Shown here: one piece after another, positions 1 to 7,633 of the stretch
Position numbering within the stretch: the stretch's first letter is position 1
Layout: the number at the start of each line of letters is the position of its first letter
Source: an uncultured Collinsella sp.
Lineage (GTDB): Bacteria > Actinomycetota > Coriobacteriia > Coriobacteriales > Coriobacteriaceae
Assembly: GCA_900541055.1 (NCBI GenBank)
Contig: UQHZ01000014.1
Coordinates: 1 to 56,201, forward strand
DNA length: 56,201 bases
Direction: 5' to 3'
The notes under the pieces: model-generated
What the model was told of the DNA's origin: nothing
What the model saw: only the letters and a program-made list of their open reading frames with translations
The model's database searches: none
Position numbers and translations under genes: made by a program

Positions 1-42
1 CCCTAGAGTTCGTCGGCAGCGTCAGATGTGTATAAGAGACAG
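1..42 (+). other. Nextera sequencing adapter tail (artefact)
   Basis: Base 1 is the last base of the P5 primer, 2-9 (CCTAGAGT) matches my recollection of Nextera i5 index S516, 10-23 is the read-1 primer TCGTCGGCAGCGTC and 24-42 is the 19-base Tn5 mosaic end AGATGTGTATAAGAGACAG. The same 42 bases appear in reverse complement at 56160-56201. This is untrimmed library DNA, not genome. Confidence 0.97.
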
Positions 43-59
43 GGCATGCTATCGGTCAT
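43..59 (-). CDS. Possible first codons of a truncated minus-strand gene
   Basis: Reading the minus strand, an ATG at 59-57 is preceded by AGGAAACC, a fair ribosome binding site. Five codons (M T D S M) follow before the adapter. The gene body lies outside the contig, so no product can be named. The call rests only on the start-site context. Confidence 0.3.
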
Positions 60-187
60 GGTTTCCTAACGTCCAAGTCATCTGCCGCCGATTATACGCC
101 GCCACGCGGACCGGCGTCGCCCGGCTGCCGACCACGGGCAATACGATCCAAGGCGGGCAACCGTGGATTTTCGGACACTTGCCAAAC

Positions 188-251
188 GAGCGTGGATAAT
201 CTCCCACTTTGAGACCGTCACCGAGCCAAAAACGGGAGATTATCCACGCTC
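188..251. repeat. Perfect 18-bp inverted repeat with 28-nt loop
   Basis: GAGCGTGGATAATCTCCC at 188-205 is exactly complementary to 234-251. It lies upstream of the possible truncated gene and far from any complete gene. It lacks a T-run, so a simple terminator is unlikely. Role unknown. Confidence 0.85.
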
Positions 252-263
252 ATTCTGCAGGTA

Positions 264-315
264 GTCATTGGGGACGTTCTTGAATGACTAGTCGTTTAAG
301 AACGTCCCCAATGAC
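264..315. repeat. 18-bp inverted repeat of the TTGGGGAC family
   Basis: 264-281 pairs perfectly with 298-315; the 16-nt loop contains the palindrome GACTAGTC. Related strings (TGTCCCCAATGACTAG and similar) recur at 8877-8905, and a weaker one occurs near 11046. I infer a dispersed intergenic repeat family of unknown role. Confidence 0.85.
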
Positions 316-341
316 CATCTTGACAAGCGCGAAAACGTTGC

Positions 342-500
342 CGGTTGAGCATAAGTCAGTGAAAACGCCCCTAAGCGAGCAAGGTGACGTGAAAGAGGAG
401 GGAAGCGTACTTCGGTACGCGACCGACGATTGAACGTCAGATTGCCGCTTAGGGGCGTTTGCAGCGTCGACAGGTCCGTCGTTCGTCAGAACGGCGGAAC
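342..500. repeat. Family A structured repeat, copy A1
   Basis: Outer stem AAACGCCCCTAAGCG (363-377) pairs perfectly with 446-460. One bulged A follows, then GCAA (379-382) pairs with TTGC (442-445). Inside is a small hairpin GCGTAC-TTCG-GTACGC (about 406-421). The right flank GCAGCGTCGA is followed by a hairpin CCGTCGTTC-GTCA-GAACGGCGG (476-497). The left flank GGTTGAGCATAAGT and the inner sequence GAGGAGGGAAGCGTACTT match copy A3 near 13740, but the outer stem is a different sequence. Confidence 0.85.
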
Positions 501-643
501 AAAACTTCTGATCATGCCGCCGAAGTTGAAAGGCAGATTGCCGCTCTGGCGGGCTTGCAGCGTCGAGCCGTTACGCGGTTTGGTAAAACCGCGTAACCAA
601 AGGCGCAGCGTCGGCCGGTCCGCCGTTCGTCAGAACGGCGGAA
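500..643. repeat. Family A structured repeat, truncated copy A4
   Basis: Only the right half of a family A element is present: CTTCTGATCATGCCGCCGAAG, then AAAGGCAGATTGC, a right arm (CGCTCTGGCGGGC) and GCAGCGTCGAGCCG, as in copy A2 near 9040-9090. The matching left arm is missing. The 3' part holds two hairpins, GTTACGCGGTTT/AAACCGCGTAAC (570-581/586-597) and CCGCCGTTC-GTCA-GAACGGCGG (620-641). The right end reaches within 10 bases of the stop codon of the next minus-strand gene. Confidence 0.75.
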
Positions 644-649
644 CCAACC

Positions 650-1369
650 CTACATCACCATGACGTAGCGGCTACCCACGTAGTACTGCTTACCCATCAA
701 AACCGGCTCGTCATCGGGACCGGTAAAGCCGGCACGCAGGTTGAGCAGCGGATCGTGCGGAGCAATGCCCAGCTCGGCCGCCTGCTCGGCGTTAGCTCGA
801 ACGGCCTCGACCGTACGGTAGCCAACCGAGACAATCGGCGTTCCGCCAACACGCTCGACCTCGGCAAAAATCGACTTGTCCTCAAGATCGGCCGTCAACA
901 GCTCACGGTAGGCGTCAAACGGCACAAAGATGTTCTCCTCAAAGATGGGCTCGCCGTCGGCCGTACGCACGCGCTTGATATGCAGCAGCAGCGCATCCTT
1001 CTGCAGGCCAAAGAACTCCATCTCGTTTTGGCGCGCCGGAACGATCTGGCGATCGATCACGTGCGCACCGGCCTTCATGCCGTTGCCGGCACACAGCGCG
1101 GTAAACGTCTGCAGCGTCGAGGCGTGAAACTGGCGGTTGATGTGCGGCGTGGAGACAAAGGTGCCGCGGCCCTGCTGCTTAACCAGGTAACCATCGGAGC
1201 ACAGCTCCTCGACAGCGCGGCGCACCGTAATACGGCTCACCTCGTACTGCTCGGCTAGTTCAAGCTCGGACGGAATACGCTCCTTGGGTGCATAAACACC
1301 TTTCTCGATCGCATCCTTGATTTCGTCATAAATCTGCTGGTAAAGCGGTGCATTTTTGGGCGCAGGCAT
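650..1369 (-). CDS. GntR/HutC-family transcriptional regulator with UTRA domain
   Basis: The 239-aa protein has an N-terminal GntR winged helix (residues about 5-72, with PSELELAEQYEVSRITVRRA and GRGTFV), followed by a UTRA effector domain (about 95-235). UTRA domains bind sugar phosphates or related small molecules and release the DNA when occupied. The nearest candidate targets are the PTS operon ending at 3666 and the DMT permease; both promoters and this gene's own promoter carry a CGTTATA motif. I infer autoregulation and control of that locus. It is similar in layout to the 240-aa regulator at 10312. The gene ends next to a cluster of family A repeats. Confidence 0.88.
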   Translation of the reverse strand: MPAPKNAPLYQQIYDEIKDAIEKGVYAPKERIPSELELAEQYEVSRITVRRAVEELCSDGYLVKQQGRGTFVSTPHINRQFHASTLQTFTALCAGNGMKAGAHVIDRQIVPARQNEMEFFGLQKDALLLHIKRVRTADGEPIFEENIFVPFDAYRELLTADLEDKSIFAEVERVGGTPIVSVGYRTVEAVRANAEQAAELGIAPHDPLLNLRAGFTGPDDEPVLMGKQYYVGSRYVMVM

Positions 1370-1404
1370 ATCTGATCACTCTTATCAAAATAGCTAAATT
1401 TCTA

Positions 1405-1422
1405 ATACGTATATAACGTCTA
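1405..1422. promoter_or_regulatory. Candidate GntR operator upstream of the first gntR gene
   Basis: On the minus strand this reads TAGACGTTATATACGTAT. The core CGTTATA (1418-1412) is shared with the promoter of the PTS operon (7479-7494) and of the DMT gene (8757-8772). It lies 35-53 bases upstream of the start codon. Operator function is inferred from the shared motif. Confidence 0.45.
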
Positions 1423-1461
1423 GTTTCATGTTACCTCATATTGATAAAACGATACACCCTC

Positions 1462-1499
1462 CCTACCAAAAAGCGACAGCTTCATTTTGGTAGGTTTTA
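1462..1499 (+). terminator. Hairpin followed by a T-rich run
   Basis: CCTACCAAAA (1462-1471) pairs with TTTTGGTAGG (1485-1494), followed by TTTTAT. The T-run is on the plus strand although no plus-strand gene ends here. It could be bidirectional insulation between the yitT-like gene and the first gntR gene. Confidence 0.4.
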
Positions 1500-1587
1500 T
1501 CTGGGCAAACGAGAGCTCTCGAAAGCAACGGGGCTTTCGGGGGGCTCGTTCGGATGGGTTGCGCAGGACCGGCAAAATGCCAATACC

Positions 1588-2595
1588 CTACTTGCCGTCA
1601 TCCTGCTGCAGGCTGTCCTGTTCGCTGAGGCGCGCCTGCCTGCTGGCCATGCGTGCGGGCTTGTCGGGATCGGGAACGGCCGTGGGCATGGGCTCGTCGA
1701 CATGACCGCCCCACCAGCCGCCCACAAAGTTGAGCGTGTGGAACACGTTGATCACGGCGCCGGGATCAACGTCGCACACCAACTTGATAATGTCCTGGCT
1801 CTCGTAGGTCGAAACAACGGTGTTCAGCAGGTACATCTTTTCGCGGCTGTATCCGCCGACGACCTCGGCGCAGCTAATGCCGTGCTGAAAATGGTTTACG
1901 TAGGCAGTCATGACCTCGTCTGCCTTGCGCGTCGTAATCTGCAGCGTCACGCGGTCGTAGCGACGATAGAAACTGTCGATGGTCTTGGTCGAAATAAACT
2001 GGAACACGATGGAGTACGCCGCGTTGTCCCAGCCAAACATAAAGCCAAAGATCGCCAGGATAAAGCAATTGAAACCAAAGATAACGCCCCAGATGGTCTT
2101 GCCCGTGTGGTTGGAGACCCACAGCGCGATAAAGTCGGTGCCACCGGTAGATGCGCCGGACTTTAGCGCGATGGCAGCGCCCAGACCCGAGACCACGCCG
2201 CCAAAAATGATGAGCATAATCTTGTCGCCCAAAAATGGAGCGAAGTGAAAGACGTTGAGGAACAGCGACGAGAGCACGACCTGCATCATCGAGAAGATGA
2301 CGAAGCGCTTGCTAATGCCGCTCCAGCATAGGAGCGCCACGGGAATGTTGAGCGCAAGCATGCCGAGCGAGATGTCGATGTGAACGCCGCCCAGCGAGGT
2401 AACGCGATCGAGCAGGACCGCAACGCCGGTGAGGCCGCTCGGAAGCAAGTCGGCGGGCTGAATGAACGCCTGGATCAGGAATGTCTGGAGAACGGCGGAA
2501 ATCGTGACCGCCACGGCAGTAATAGCGCGGCGGACGATGGTGAGGCGGCCGAGTACGAGCACTCGGTCCGTGAGCTGATCGATGGCGTTCGCCAC
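1588..2595 (-). CDS. YitT-family (DUF161/DUF2179) integral membrane protein
   Basis: The 335-aa protein has about five hydrophobic segments in residues 20-200, with the YitT-type motif LPSGLTGVAVLLDRV after the first. A soluble C-terminal DUF2179 domain follows (about 205-295, containing YDRVTLQITTRKADEVM and CAEVVGGYSREKMYLL). A charged tail of about 35 residues is longer than usual. Family members are widespread membrane proteins without a settled function. The gene stands alone between the gntR gene and the HAD gene, with its own leader. The start is the ATG at 2595, preceded by GAAAGGAGCC. Family identity is firm; function is unknown. Confidence 0.85.
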   Translation of the reverse strand: MANAIDQLTDRVLVLGRLTIVRRAITAVAVTISAVLQTFLIQAFIQPADLLPSGLTGVAVLLDRVTSLGGVHIDISLGMLALNIPVALLCWSGISKRFVIFSMMQVVLSSLFLNVFHFAPFLGDKIMLIIFGGVVSGLGAAIALKSGASTGGTDFIALWVSNHTGKTIWGVIFGFNCFILAIFGFMFGWDNAAYSIVFQFISTKTIDSFYRRYDRVTLQITTRKADEVMTAYVNHFQHGISCAEVVGGYSREKMYLLNTVVSTYESQDIIKLVCDVDPGAVINVFHTLNFVGGWWGGHVDEPMPTAVPDPDKPARMASRQARLSEQDSLQQDDGK

Positions 2596-2733
2596 GCAGG
2601 CTCCTTTCGAAGGCAGATGTAGTTGTGGGGTATGTCCGCGATTGTAGCATGGAGCGTGCGGGGGCGCTTCAATTCACCCTCTCTCGACAACCAAAGCGGG
2701 ACCAGCAACCCCACGACCAAAGGCCCAAATTAC

Positions 2734-2852
2734 AAGTGAGTAGACTTTGCGCGACCTGCAAAGCACACCCAAAACCGCCACCCCTGTGACCTGCGGTTTT
2801 ACTAGAGCAGATGCGCTTTGTGCTCGTCCTGCACCAAAAAGTCTACTCACTT
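2734..2852. repeat. Element bounded by a 15-bp perfect inverted repeat
   Basis: AAGTGAGTAGACTTT (2734-2748) is exactly complementary to 2838-2852. The 89 bases between contain shorter complementary tracts but no ORF. It fills the 370-bp gap between the yitT-like gene and the HAD gene, where I see no other gene. It could be a MITE-like repeat or a folded intergenic element. Confidence 0.75.
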
Positions 2853-2949
2853 AGTCCGAATCGAAGCCAAACGGATCAAAATCGAAACCAAATTGAGCCA
2901 GTCCACCGCAAAAAACGTTTGAACCCGTGCTTCTCGCGGCGGATTGACA

Positions 2950-3579
2950 CTACAAAGCGGCCAAAATGTCGGTCAGATTATCAATAACGGCATCGGCTCG
3001 CGATTGATCGAGGTTGACGCCCTCGTGCGGGCGCAGTGCCAGGACGCGGGCGCCGGAACGTTTGCCAGCCTCGATGCCCAAAGGCGAGTCCTCGATAACC
3101 AGGCACTCGGTAGGCTCCACACCCAGCGCCTCCATGGCACGCAGGTAGATCTCGGGGTCGGGCTTAAACGCACTGCACTCGTGACCGCTGATGGTGTAGT
3201 CCAGCACGTCGGCGATACCGGCAATCCCCACCAGCTCGTCAATGAGCTCGCGATAGGACGAGCTTGCGATGGCGCACTTCACGCCGCGCTCGTGCAGCTT
3301 GCGCATCACCGGCTCCGTCTGCTCGTTGAGCAGCTCGGCATACGGAACGGGATGGTCTGGGCTGTAGACCTGCTTGTACTCCACGCGCAGGCGCTCGCGC
3401 AGCTCAACATCGTCAGGTACCAGCGACTTCCAAATGGCGGGCTCGTTAGACCCCGAAAGATCGGGGATCTCGTCAAAGTGAAAGCCCTTCTCTTCCATAA
3501 ACGCCACGCGACGACGGTTGTAGAACCACTCGGTATCGACCAGCACGCCGTCCATGTCAAACAGCACTGCCTTGATCAT
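2950..3579 (-). CDS. HAD-superfamily phosphatase, beta-phosphoglucomutase-like
   Basis: The 209-aa protein starts MIKAVLFDMDGVLVDTEW, giving the HAD motif I aspartates D8 and D10. A helical cap follows (about 17-85), then motif II serine near ASSSYREL, motif III lysine in FKPDPEIY, and motif IV in VIEDSPLGIEAG. The start at 3579 is chosen because AAGGAGAT lies directly upstream; an upstream in-frame start lacks this. It lies 86 bases behind the SIS gene, past a good terminator, so it is probably read by leak-through or its own promoter. A role as sugar-phosphate phosphatase or mutase for the neighbouring PTS pathway is inferred; the substrate is unknown. Confidence 0.85.
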   Translation of the reverse strand: MIKAVLFDMDGVLVDTEWFYNRRRVAFMEEKGFHFDEIPDLSGSNEPAIWKSLVPDDVELRERLRVEYKQVYSPDHPVPYAELLNEQTEPVMRKLHERGVKCAIASSSYRELIDELVGIAGIADVLDYTISGHECSAFKPDPEIYLRAMEALGVEPTECLVIEDSPLGIEAGKRSGARVLALRPHEGVNLDQSRADAVIDNLTDILAAL

Positions 3580-3598
3580 ACGTATCTCCTTTCGATAG

Positions 3599-3633
3599 CA
3601 AAAAAGGGGACGGGGCGCAAACCCCATCCCCTC
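3599..3633 (-). terminator. Rho-independent terminator after the PTS-linked SIS gene
   Basis: On the minus strand GGGGATGGGG-TTTGCG-CCCCGTCCCC is followed by TTTTTT. The stem has one G-U pair. It closes the PTS operon ending at 3666. Confidence 0.85.
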
Positions 3634-3665
3634 TCAATCAACCCGTAAGGTCTACTTACTTGTGA

Positions 3666-4649
3666 TTAGTAGGAAAGCTTCCACATGTAGCGACGCATGG
3701 TCAGCGGGTGCTGACGGGCCTCGGCGATCTGGTTGCCGTACTCACGCATAACGGCGAGGTGCAGCAGCGGGTTGAAGTAGGTGACGACACTCGCGGGCAC
3801 AGCGTCAGCCAGGCCGTAGTCCTTGGAGTCGATCAGAGCGACCTTGGCGCCCATGCGCTCAAGGAAGGTGAGGGCGCGGGCGTCCATCGGACGGGTGGCG
3901 CCATCGGACATGAGGAAGACGTAGGGCTTACCCTCGGTGGAAACCTCGAACGGGCCATGGAAGTACTCGCCGGTGTTGTAGGCAGCGGCGTCGATCCACT
4001 GCATCTCGGTGAACAGGAAGGCGGCGTTAGAGTAAGCCATCTTCTCGGAGGCACCGGAGGCCATGAAGTAGATCATCTTGTCGTCCTTGAAGTCCTCGGC
4101 GAACTTCTTGGCGAGCTTCTTGCAGTGCTGAGCGGCGTTCTCGCAGAGCTCGAAGACGTTGGTGAGGCCGGTGATCATGTCCTCGTAGTGGTCATAGCCC
4201 TCGGTCTGCTGAAGGATCTCGAGAGCAAGAGCGATGGCATAGCCGGGCTTCTCGCACTTGGCAGCGTAGTTGGCGTGGAAGCCGTGAACGATAACGTGGT
4301 CGGCGTCGACGGTCAGAGCGGAGCCAGCCTTGTTGGTGAGGGAGACGACCGGGCAGTTGTGCTTCTTGGCGGTCTTGTTGGCCTCGACGGTCTCGGGCGT
4401 GGAGCCACCGAGGGAGCAGGTGATCACGAAGGTGTGCTCGTTGACCCAGGAGGGCGTGTCATAGTTGAACTCGTTAGCGGTGAAGATCTGAACGTTCAGC
4501 TTGTCCGTGTTGTTGGCCAGGAAGTACTTGGCGGGGTAAAGGTCGGACATGGAGGCACCGCAGCCGACGAAAGCGACGCTGTGGATCTCGTGGTTGGACA
4601 GGACGTCAGCGACGATCTGCTTAGGGAGGTTAAGGTCGATCTCGTACAT
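3666..4649 (-). CDS. SIS-domain protein, FrlB/GfrF-like sugar-amine-6-phosphate deglycase
   Basis: The 327-aa protein has two SIS folds. The first carries VGCGASMSDLYPAKYF and SLGGSTPETVEA, typical of phosphosugar binding. The second has GEYFHGPFEV, matching the SGEFRHGPLEI segment of E. coli FrlB as I recall it, and the protein ends RRYMWKLSY like the RRYYGGLVEY end of FrlB. FrlB-type enzymes split fructoselysine-6-phosphate into glucose-6-phosphate and lysine. It follows EIID in a mannose-family PTS operon, as in the Salmonella gfr operon. The start is set at 4649: GAAAGGA is 9 bases from this ATG and abuts the alternative ATG at 4658. The substrate (Amadori compound) is inferred; another ketosamine phosphate is possible. 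Confidence 0.72.
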   Translation of the reverse strand: MYEIDLNLPKQIVADVLSNHEIHSVAFVGCGASMSDLYPAKYFLANNTDKLNVQIFTANEFNYDTPSWVNEHTFVITCSLGGSTPETVEANKTAKKHNCPVVSLTNKAGSALTVDADHVIVHGFHANYAAKCEKPGYAIALALEILQQTEGYDHYEDMITGLTNVFELCENAAQHCKKLAKKFAEDFKDDKMIYFMASGASEKMAYSNAAFLFTEMQWIDAAAYNTGEYFHGPFEVSTEGKPYVFLMSDGATRPMDARALTFLERMGAKVALIDSKDYGLADAVPASVVTYFNPLLHLAVMREYGNQIAEARQHPLTMRRYMWKLSY

Positions 4650-4739
4650 CTGACACATTCCTTTCGATTTTTGCGGCGCCACATTGCCGGGCGCTCGCAG
4701 GGTTACCGTGGTTTGGACCGAGTCGCCGGCCCGTTAAGG

Positions 4740-4814
4740 ATGCGACAAAGGGACTGTCTCATTGTCGCATTTTAGGGATGGAAGCCTGCCTGGGGTATGG
4801 GATGCCAGGCAGGC
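4740..4814. repeat. Two hairpins in the EIID-SIS gap
   Basis: ATGCGACAA (4740-4748) pairs with TTGTCGCAT (4762-4770). GCCTGCCTGG (4784-4793) pairs perfectly with CCAGGCAGGC (4805-4814). They sit in a 199-base gap inside the PTS operon. Neither has a strong minus-strand T-run, so partial termination or mRNA stabilisation of the upstream PTS message is likelier than full termination. Confidence 0.7.
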
Positions 4815-4848
4815 CCCCGGGGGAAAGCGGTTAAGCGCTTGGTCGCGA

Positions 4849-5682
4849 CTAGGCCAGGATGCCGGCCGCGGAAAGGGCGATGCCGCCCACGATGGCGATC
4901 ACGAGAAGCCAACCGGTGTTGACGTTCTTCTTGATGAGCCAGTACATAAGGCCGGTGAGGCCAAGGGAAATCATCTGGGGCATCATGCCGTCCAGGATGT
5001 CCTGGATAACGACGGTGCCCTCAGCGAACTGCAGCGGGGTGGTGGCGCCAATCAGCGTAGCGATCATGCCGCCCACGGACATAAGGCCCACGATGCCGCA
5101 GACATACATGAGCTTCTCCATGAGGTCGCCGCCCTGAAGCTTGCTCAGGTACTCGTGGCCGCCCTGATAGCCCATCTTGGCTGCGAACCAGGTGATCAGC
5201 ACAGAGGGGACGATGGAGATGAGCATGGCCAGAATCGGGCCCATGATGGAGCCCTGCTGAGCCAGCTGAACGCCCAGGCCAAAGGCGATAACGCGGATGG
5301 TGCCCTGGAAGAAGGAGTCACCGATGCCGGAAAGAGGACCCATGAGGGAGGTCTTGACCGCGTTGATCGAATCGGGATCGAAGTTCTCGGGATCCTTGGC
5401 GTACTCCTCCTCCATGGAGGCGGAGAGGCCCAGGATGAAAGCGCTCGTCTGCGGGGTGCAGTTGTAGAACGCCATGTGACGGTGGTAAGCCTCTTTCTTA
5501 GCAGCGAGCTGCTTGGGGTCGGACTCGTCCGGATAGAGGCGATCGAGCGTGGGAACCATACCGTAGAGGAAGCCCATGTTCATCTGACGCTCGTAGTTCC
5601 AAGAGGCCTGGATGGCCCAGGAGCGCCAGAAGAACTGGCTGACCTTCTTGTTCAGGGACACGTCCTTGGTTGCGGTTGCCAT
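4849..5682 (-). CDS. PTS mannose-family IID component
   Basis: The 277-aa membrane protein has the EIID layout. A soluble N-terminus (FFWRSWAIQASWNYERQMNMG) is followed by GLSASMEEEYA, the SLMGPLSGIGDSFFQGT loop, and several C-terminal hydrophobic segments. EIID forms the transport channel with EIIC. The start at 5682 is fixed by AGGAGG just upstream, which overlaps the stop region of the EIIC gene; a longer frame begins inside that gene. It is co-transcribed with EIIAB and EIIC. Confidence 0.93.
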   Translation of the reverse strand: MATATKDVSLNKKVSQFFWRSWAIQASWNYERQMNMGFLYGMVPTLDRLYPDESDPKQLAAKKEAYHRHMAFYNCTPQTSAFILGLSASMEEEYAKDPENFDPDSINAVKTSLMGPLSGIGDSFFQGTIRVIAFGLGVQLAQQGSIMGPILAMLISIVPSVLITWFAAKMGYQGGHEYLSKLQGGDLMEKLMYVCGIVGLMSVGGMIATLIGATTPLQFAEGTVVIQDILDGMMPQMISLGLTGLMYWLIKKNVNTGWLLVIAIVGGIALSAAGILA

Positions 5683-5695
5683 AGTGTGTTCCTCC

Positions 5696-6490
5696 TTAGT
5701 CTTCGTCGTCTTCGAGCGGATCGTAGTCGGAATCGACACCGGCGGCTGCATGGGAACCGTTGAACTTGAAGCCCATGAAGACGACAGCCAGGCACACACC
5801 GATCAGAGCGACCGCGATAACGGACAGGTTGAGGTAAGCGGCGAGCAGGAAACCGATGAACAGGAACGGAGTCATACCCTTCTTGATCATCATGGTGAGC
5901 AGCAGGGCCAAGCCGTAGGCGGTCATGATCTTGGTCGAAACGTTAAGACCAGTGGACAGCCACTCGGGAACCATGTTGACGATGGCCTGAACCAGGTCGG
6001 TGCCAACAAAGACGGCGAGGAAGATCGGCAGGAAGTACATGACGGCGTACAGACCGGAGCCGGCGCAGATGTGCATACGGTAAGCGGTCTTGAACTTTCC
6101 GTTATCGATCGCGCTATCTGCCACATGGGTGAGGGCGGCGATGATGGAACGGAACACGATGCCGAGGAGCTGACCCAGGACGGCGACCGGGATGGCGATC
6201 GTCATGGCGGTCTCGGCGGAAGCATCGGTCAGGCACGCAAAGGCAGCGGCCACGATGCCGCCCAGGACCATATCGGGCGGAACGGCGGCGCCGACCTGCA
6301 CCAGGCCCATGGACACGAGCTCGACGGCGGCACCGACGGCAAGGCCGGTGGGCACATCGCCCAGCAGCAGACCGACGAGCGTAGCGCCAACGAGGGGCTG
6401 CTCGAAGTTAAGACGACCGAGCAGGCGGGAGTCCCACATGCAGAACACGCCGACGAGGCCGACGAGCACCGCACTGATGAACGTATTCAT
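5696..6490 (-). CDS. PTS mannose/sorbose-family IIC component
   Basis: The 264-aa protein is hydrophobic nearly throughout and has the EIIC features GLLLGDVPTGLAVGAAVELV and VPPDMVLGGIVAAAFA. It begins with the usual short N-terminus before the first membrane segment. The acidic tail (DYDPLEDDED) faces the cytoplasm by analogy. The gene is 36 bases behind EIIAB and 13 bases before EIID. An AAGGAGAAGGG site precedes the ATG at 6490. The substrate is inferred from the neighbouring deglycase, not from this sequence. Confidence 0.93.
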   Translation of the reverse strand: MNTFISAVLVGLVGVFCMWDSRLLGRLNFEQPLVGATLVGLLLGDVPTGLAVGAAVELVSMGLVQVGAAVPPDMVLGGIVAAAFACLTDASAETAMTIAIPVAVLGQLLGIVFRSIIAALTHVADSAIDNGKFKTAYRMHICAGSGLYAVMYFLPIFLAVFVGTDLVQAIVNMVPEWLSTGLNVSTKIMTAYGLALLLTMMIKKGMTPFLFIGFLLAAYLNLSVIAVALIGVCLAVVFMGFKFNGSHAAAGVDSDYDPLEDDED

Positions 6491-6526
6491 ACCCTTCTCC
6501 TTTCAGTCAGGCAAAAGCCTGGTTGA

Positions 6527-7450
6527 TTACAGCTTGGCGTCGATGTCGACGCTCTGATACGTAGGGGTCTGCTGGACATAGAGCTTGATGCCCATGTCGA
6601 GCAGCTGGTTGACGTCGGCCTTCTGGGTGGCGTCGAGGAAGACGGAGCTGTCCTTGCCGCCGATCTGATCGGCACCGTCGTGGTTGGCGGTGGCGCCCAG
6701 GTTGATGGCGTCGAGCTTGTAGCCCTGACAGAACTGCAGCATCTCGGCAGTGTTGCCAAAGACGAACATGACGCGCTCGCCGAGGGTGTTGAGCTTATCC
6801 ATCTTGGCGAGGGCACGCTCGACGGTGAAGACGTTCAGGCGCACGCCCTGGGGCTTGGCCAGCTTAAGAGCGCCCTTCTTGATGTCATCGTTGGCGGCAG
6901 CGTTGTCGACGACGATGATGCGCTCGGCCTGGACCTTGGTGGTCCAGGTAAAGACGACCTGGCCGTGCAGCAGACGGTAGTCAAGACGTGCGAGGACGAT
7001 CTTGGCGGGACCGGAGCTGTGACGGGACGCCTTGGCCTTCTTGGCGGGAGCCGCGGCGGCCTCGACCGGTGCGTTGGGGTTGGTCAGACCGGTGCGGGCC
7101 TCATTGATGAGGGCCGCGAGCTCGGCGCCCTTGACGGGGACGGGGCTCATAGCGAGCGTCAGTGCCAGCGGGATGTTGAAACCGCTGACAACCGTGAACT
7201 TCGTGCCGTTCTTGGAAAGCTCGACCATGTTGTTGTTGACCGAGCTGCCGAGCATATCGGTCAGCACATAGACGGTGTCGTCCGCGTTGAACGTGGCGAT
7301 CATAGCCTCAACCTTATTGGTGATGGGCTCCTTGTCGTCACGAGCAAGCGACACGACGTGGACGTTCGACACGTCGCCGAGAACCATCTCGAGCGTGTCT
7401 TTGGCGCCTGCGGCCAGGCCGCCATGAGATGCGAGAATGATCTGATTCAT
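6527..7450 (-). CDS. PTS mannose-family IIAB fusion (ManX-like)
   Basis: The 307-aa protein joins EIIA (1-122) and EIIB (149-307) through an Ala/Pro/Lys linker (125-148). The EIIA phospho-acceptor is H9 in LASHGGLA; the EIIB acceptor is H162 in DYRLLHGQV. It takes phosphate from HPr and passes it to the sugar through EIIC/EIID. It is the first gene of the operon, and the CGTTATA-type operator lies 28-44 bases upstream. The second PTS locus here keeps IIA and IIB on separate genes. AGGAGG (7457-7462) precedes the ATG. Confidence 0.93.
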   Translation of the reverse strand: MNQIILASHGGLAAGAKDTLEMVLGDVSNVHVVSLARDDKEPITNKVEAMIATFNADDTVYVLTDMLGSSVNNNMVELSKNGTKFTVVSGFNIPLALTLAMSPVPVKGAELAALINEARTGLTNPNAPVEAAAAPAKKAKASRHSSGPAKIVLARLDYRLLHGQVVFTWTTKVQAERIIVVDNAAANDDIKKGALKLAKPQGVRLNVFTVERALAKMDKLNTLGERVMFVFGNTAEMLQFCQGYKLDAINLGATANHDGADQIGGKDSSVFLDATQKADVNQLLDMGIKLYVQQTPTYQSVDIDAKL

Positions 7451-7477
7451 CTTGCCTCCTCCTTTTCGTTATGGTCA

Positions 7478-7494
7478 TTATAACGTCTTATACG
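7478..7494. promoter_or_regulatory. Candidate GntR operator of the PTS operon
   Basis: The minus strand reads CGTATAAGACGTTATAA: two related heptamers start 9 bases apart, as in the DMT promoter (8757-8772). The surrounding DNA is AT-rich compared with the genes. Function inferred. Confidence 0.5.
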
Positions 7495-7633
7495 TTGCTT
7501 ATATTGCTAATTAGTATAAAGACCGTTCGCGGGTGAAAATCGACCGTTGACGGGTTTAACGTACTTGAAACGTTGGGGCTGGGTAGGCCGGCGCTGGCTG
7601 GATAACCCCAGGTCGGACGCCGCGTTCAATCCC

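Noticed and set aside
430..663. 77-codon open frame over the left repeat cluster
   Set aside because: It translates the family A repeats (repeated RLPL and CSV segments) and has no binding site; the DNA is better explained as structured repeat.
1511..1547. Second terminator for the yitT-like gene (GAAAGC/GCTTTC stem)
   Set aside because: The core stem is only 6 bp with an imperfect extension and no T-run, so I did not list it.
6680..7483. Plus-strand open frame opposite PTS EIIAB
   Set aside because: The minus-strand gene has both phospho-histidine motifs and a good binding site; the plus frame is a shadow.
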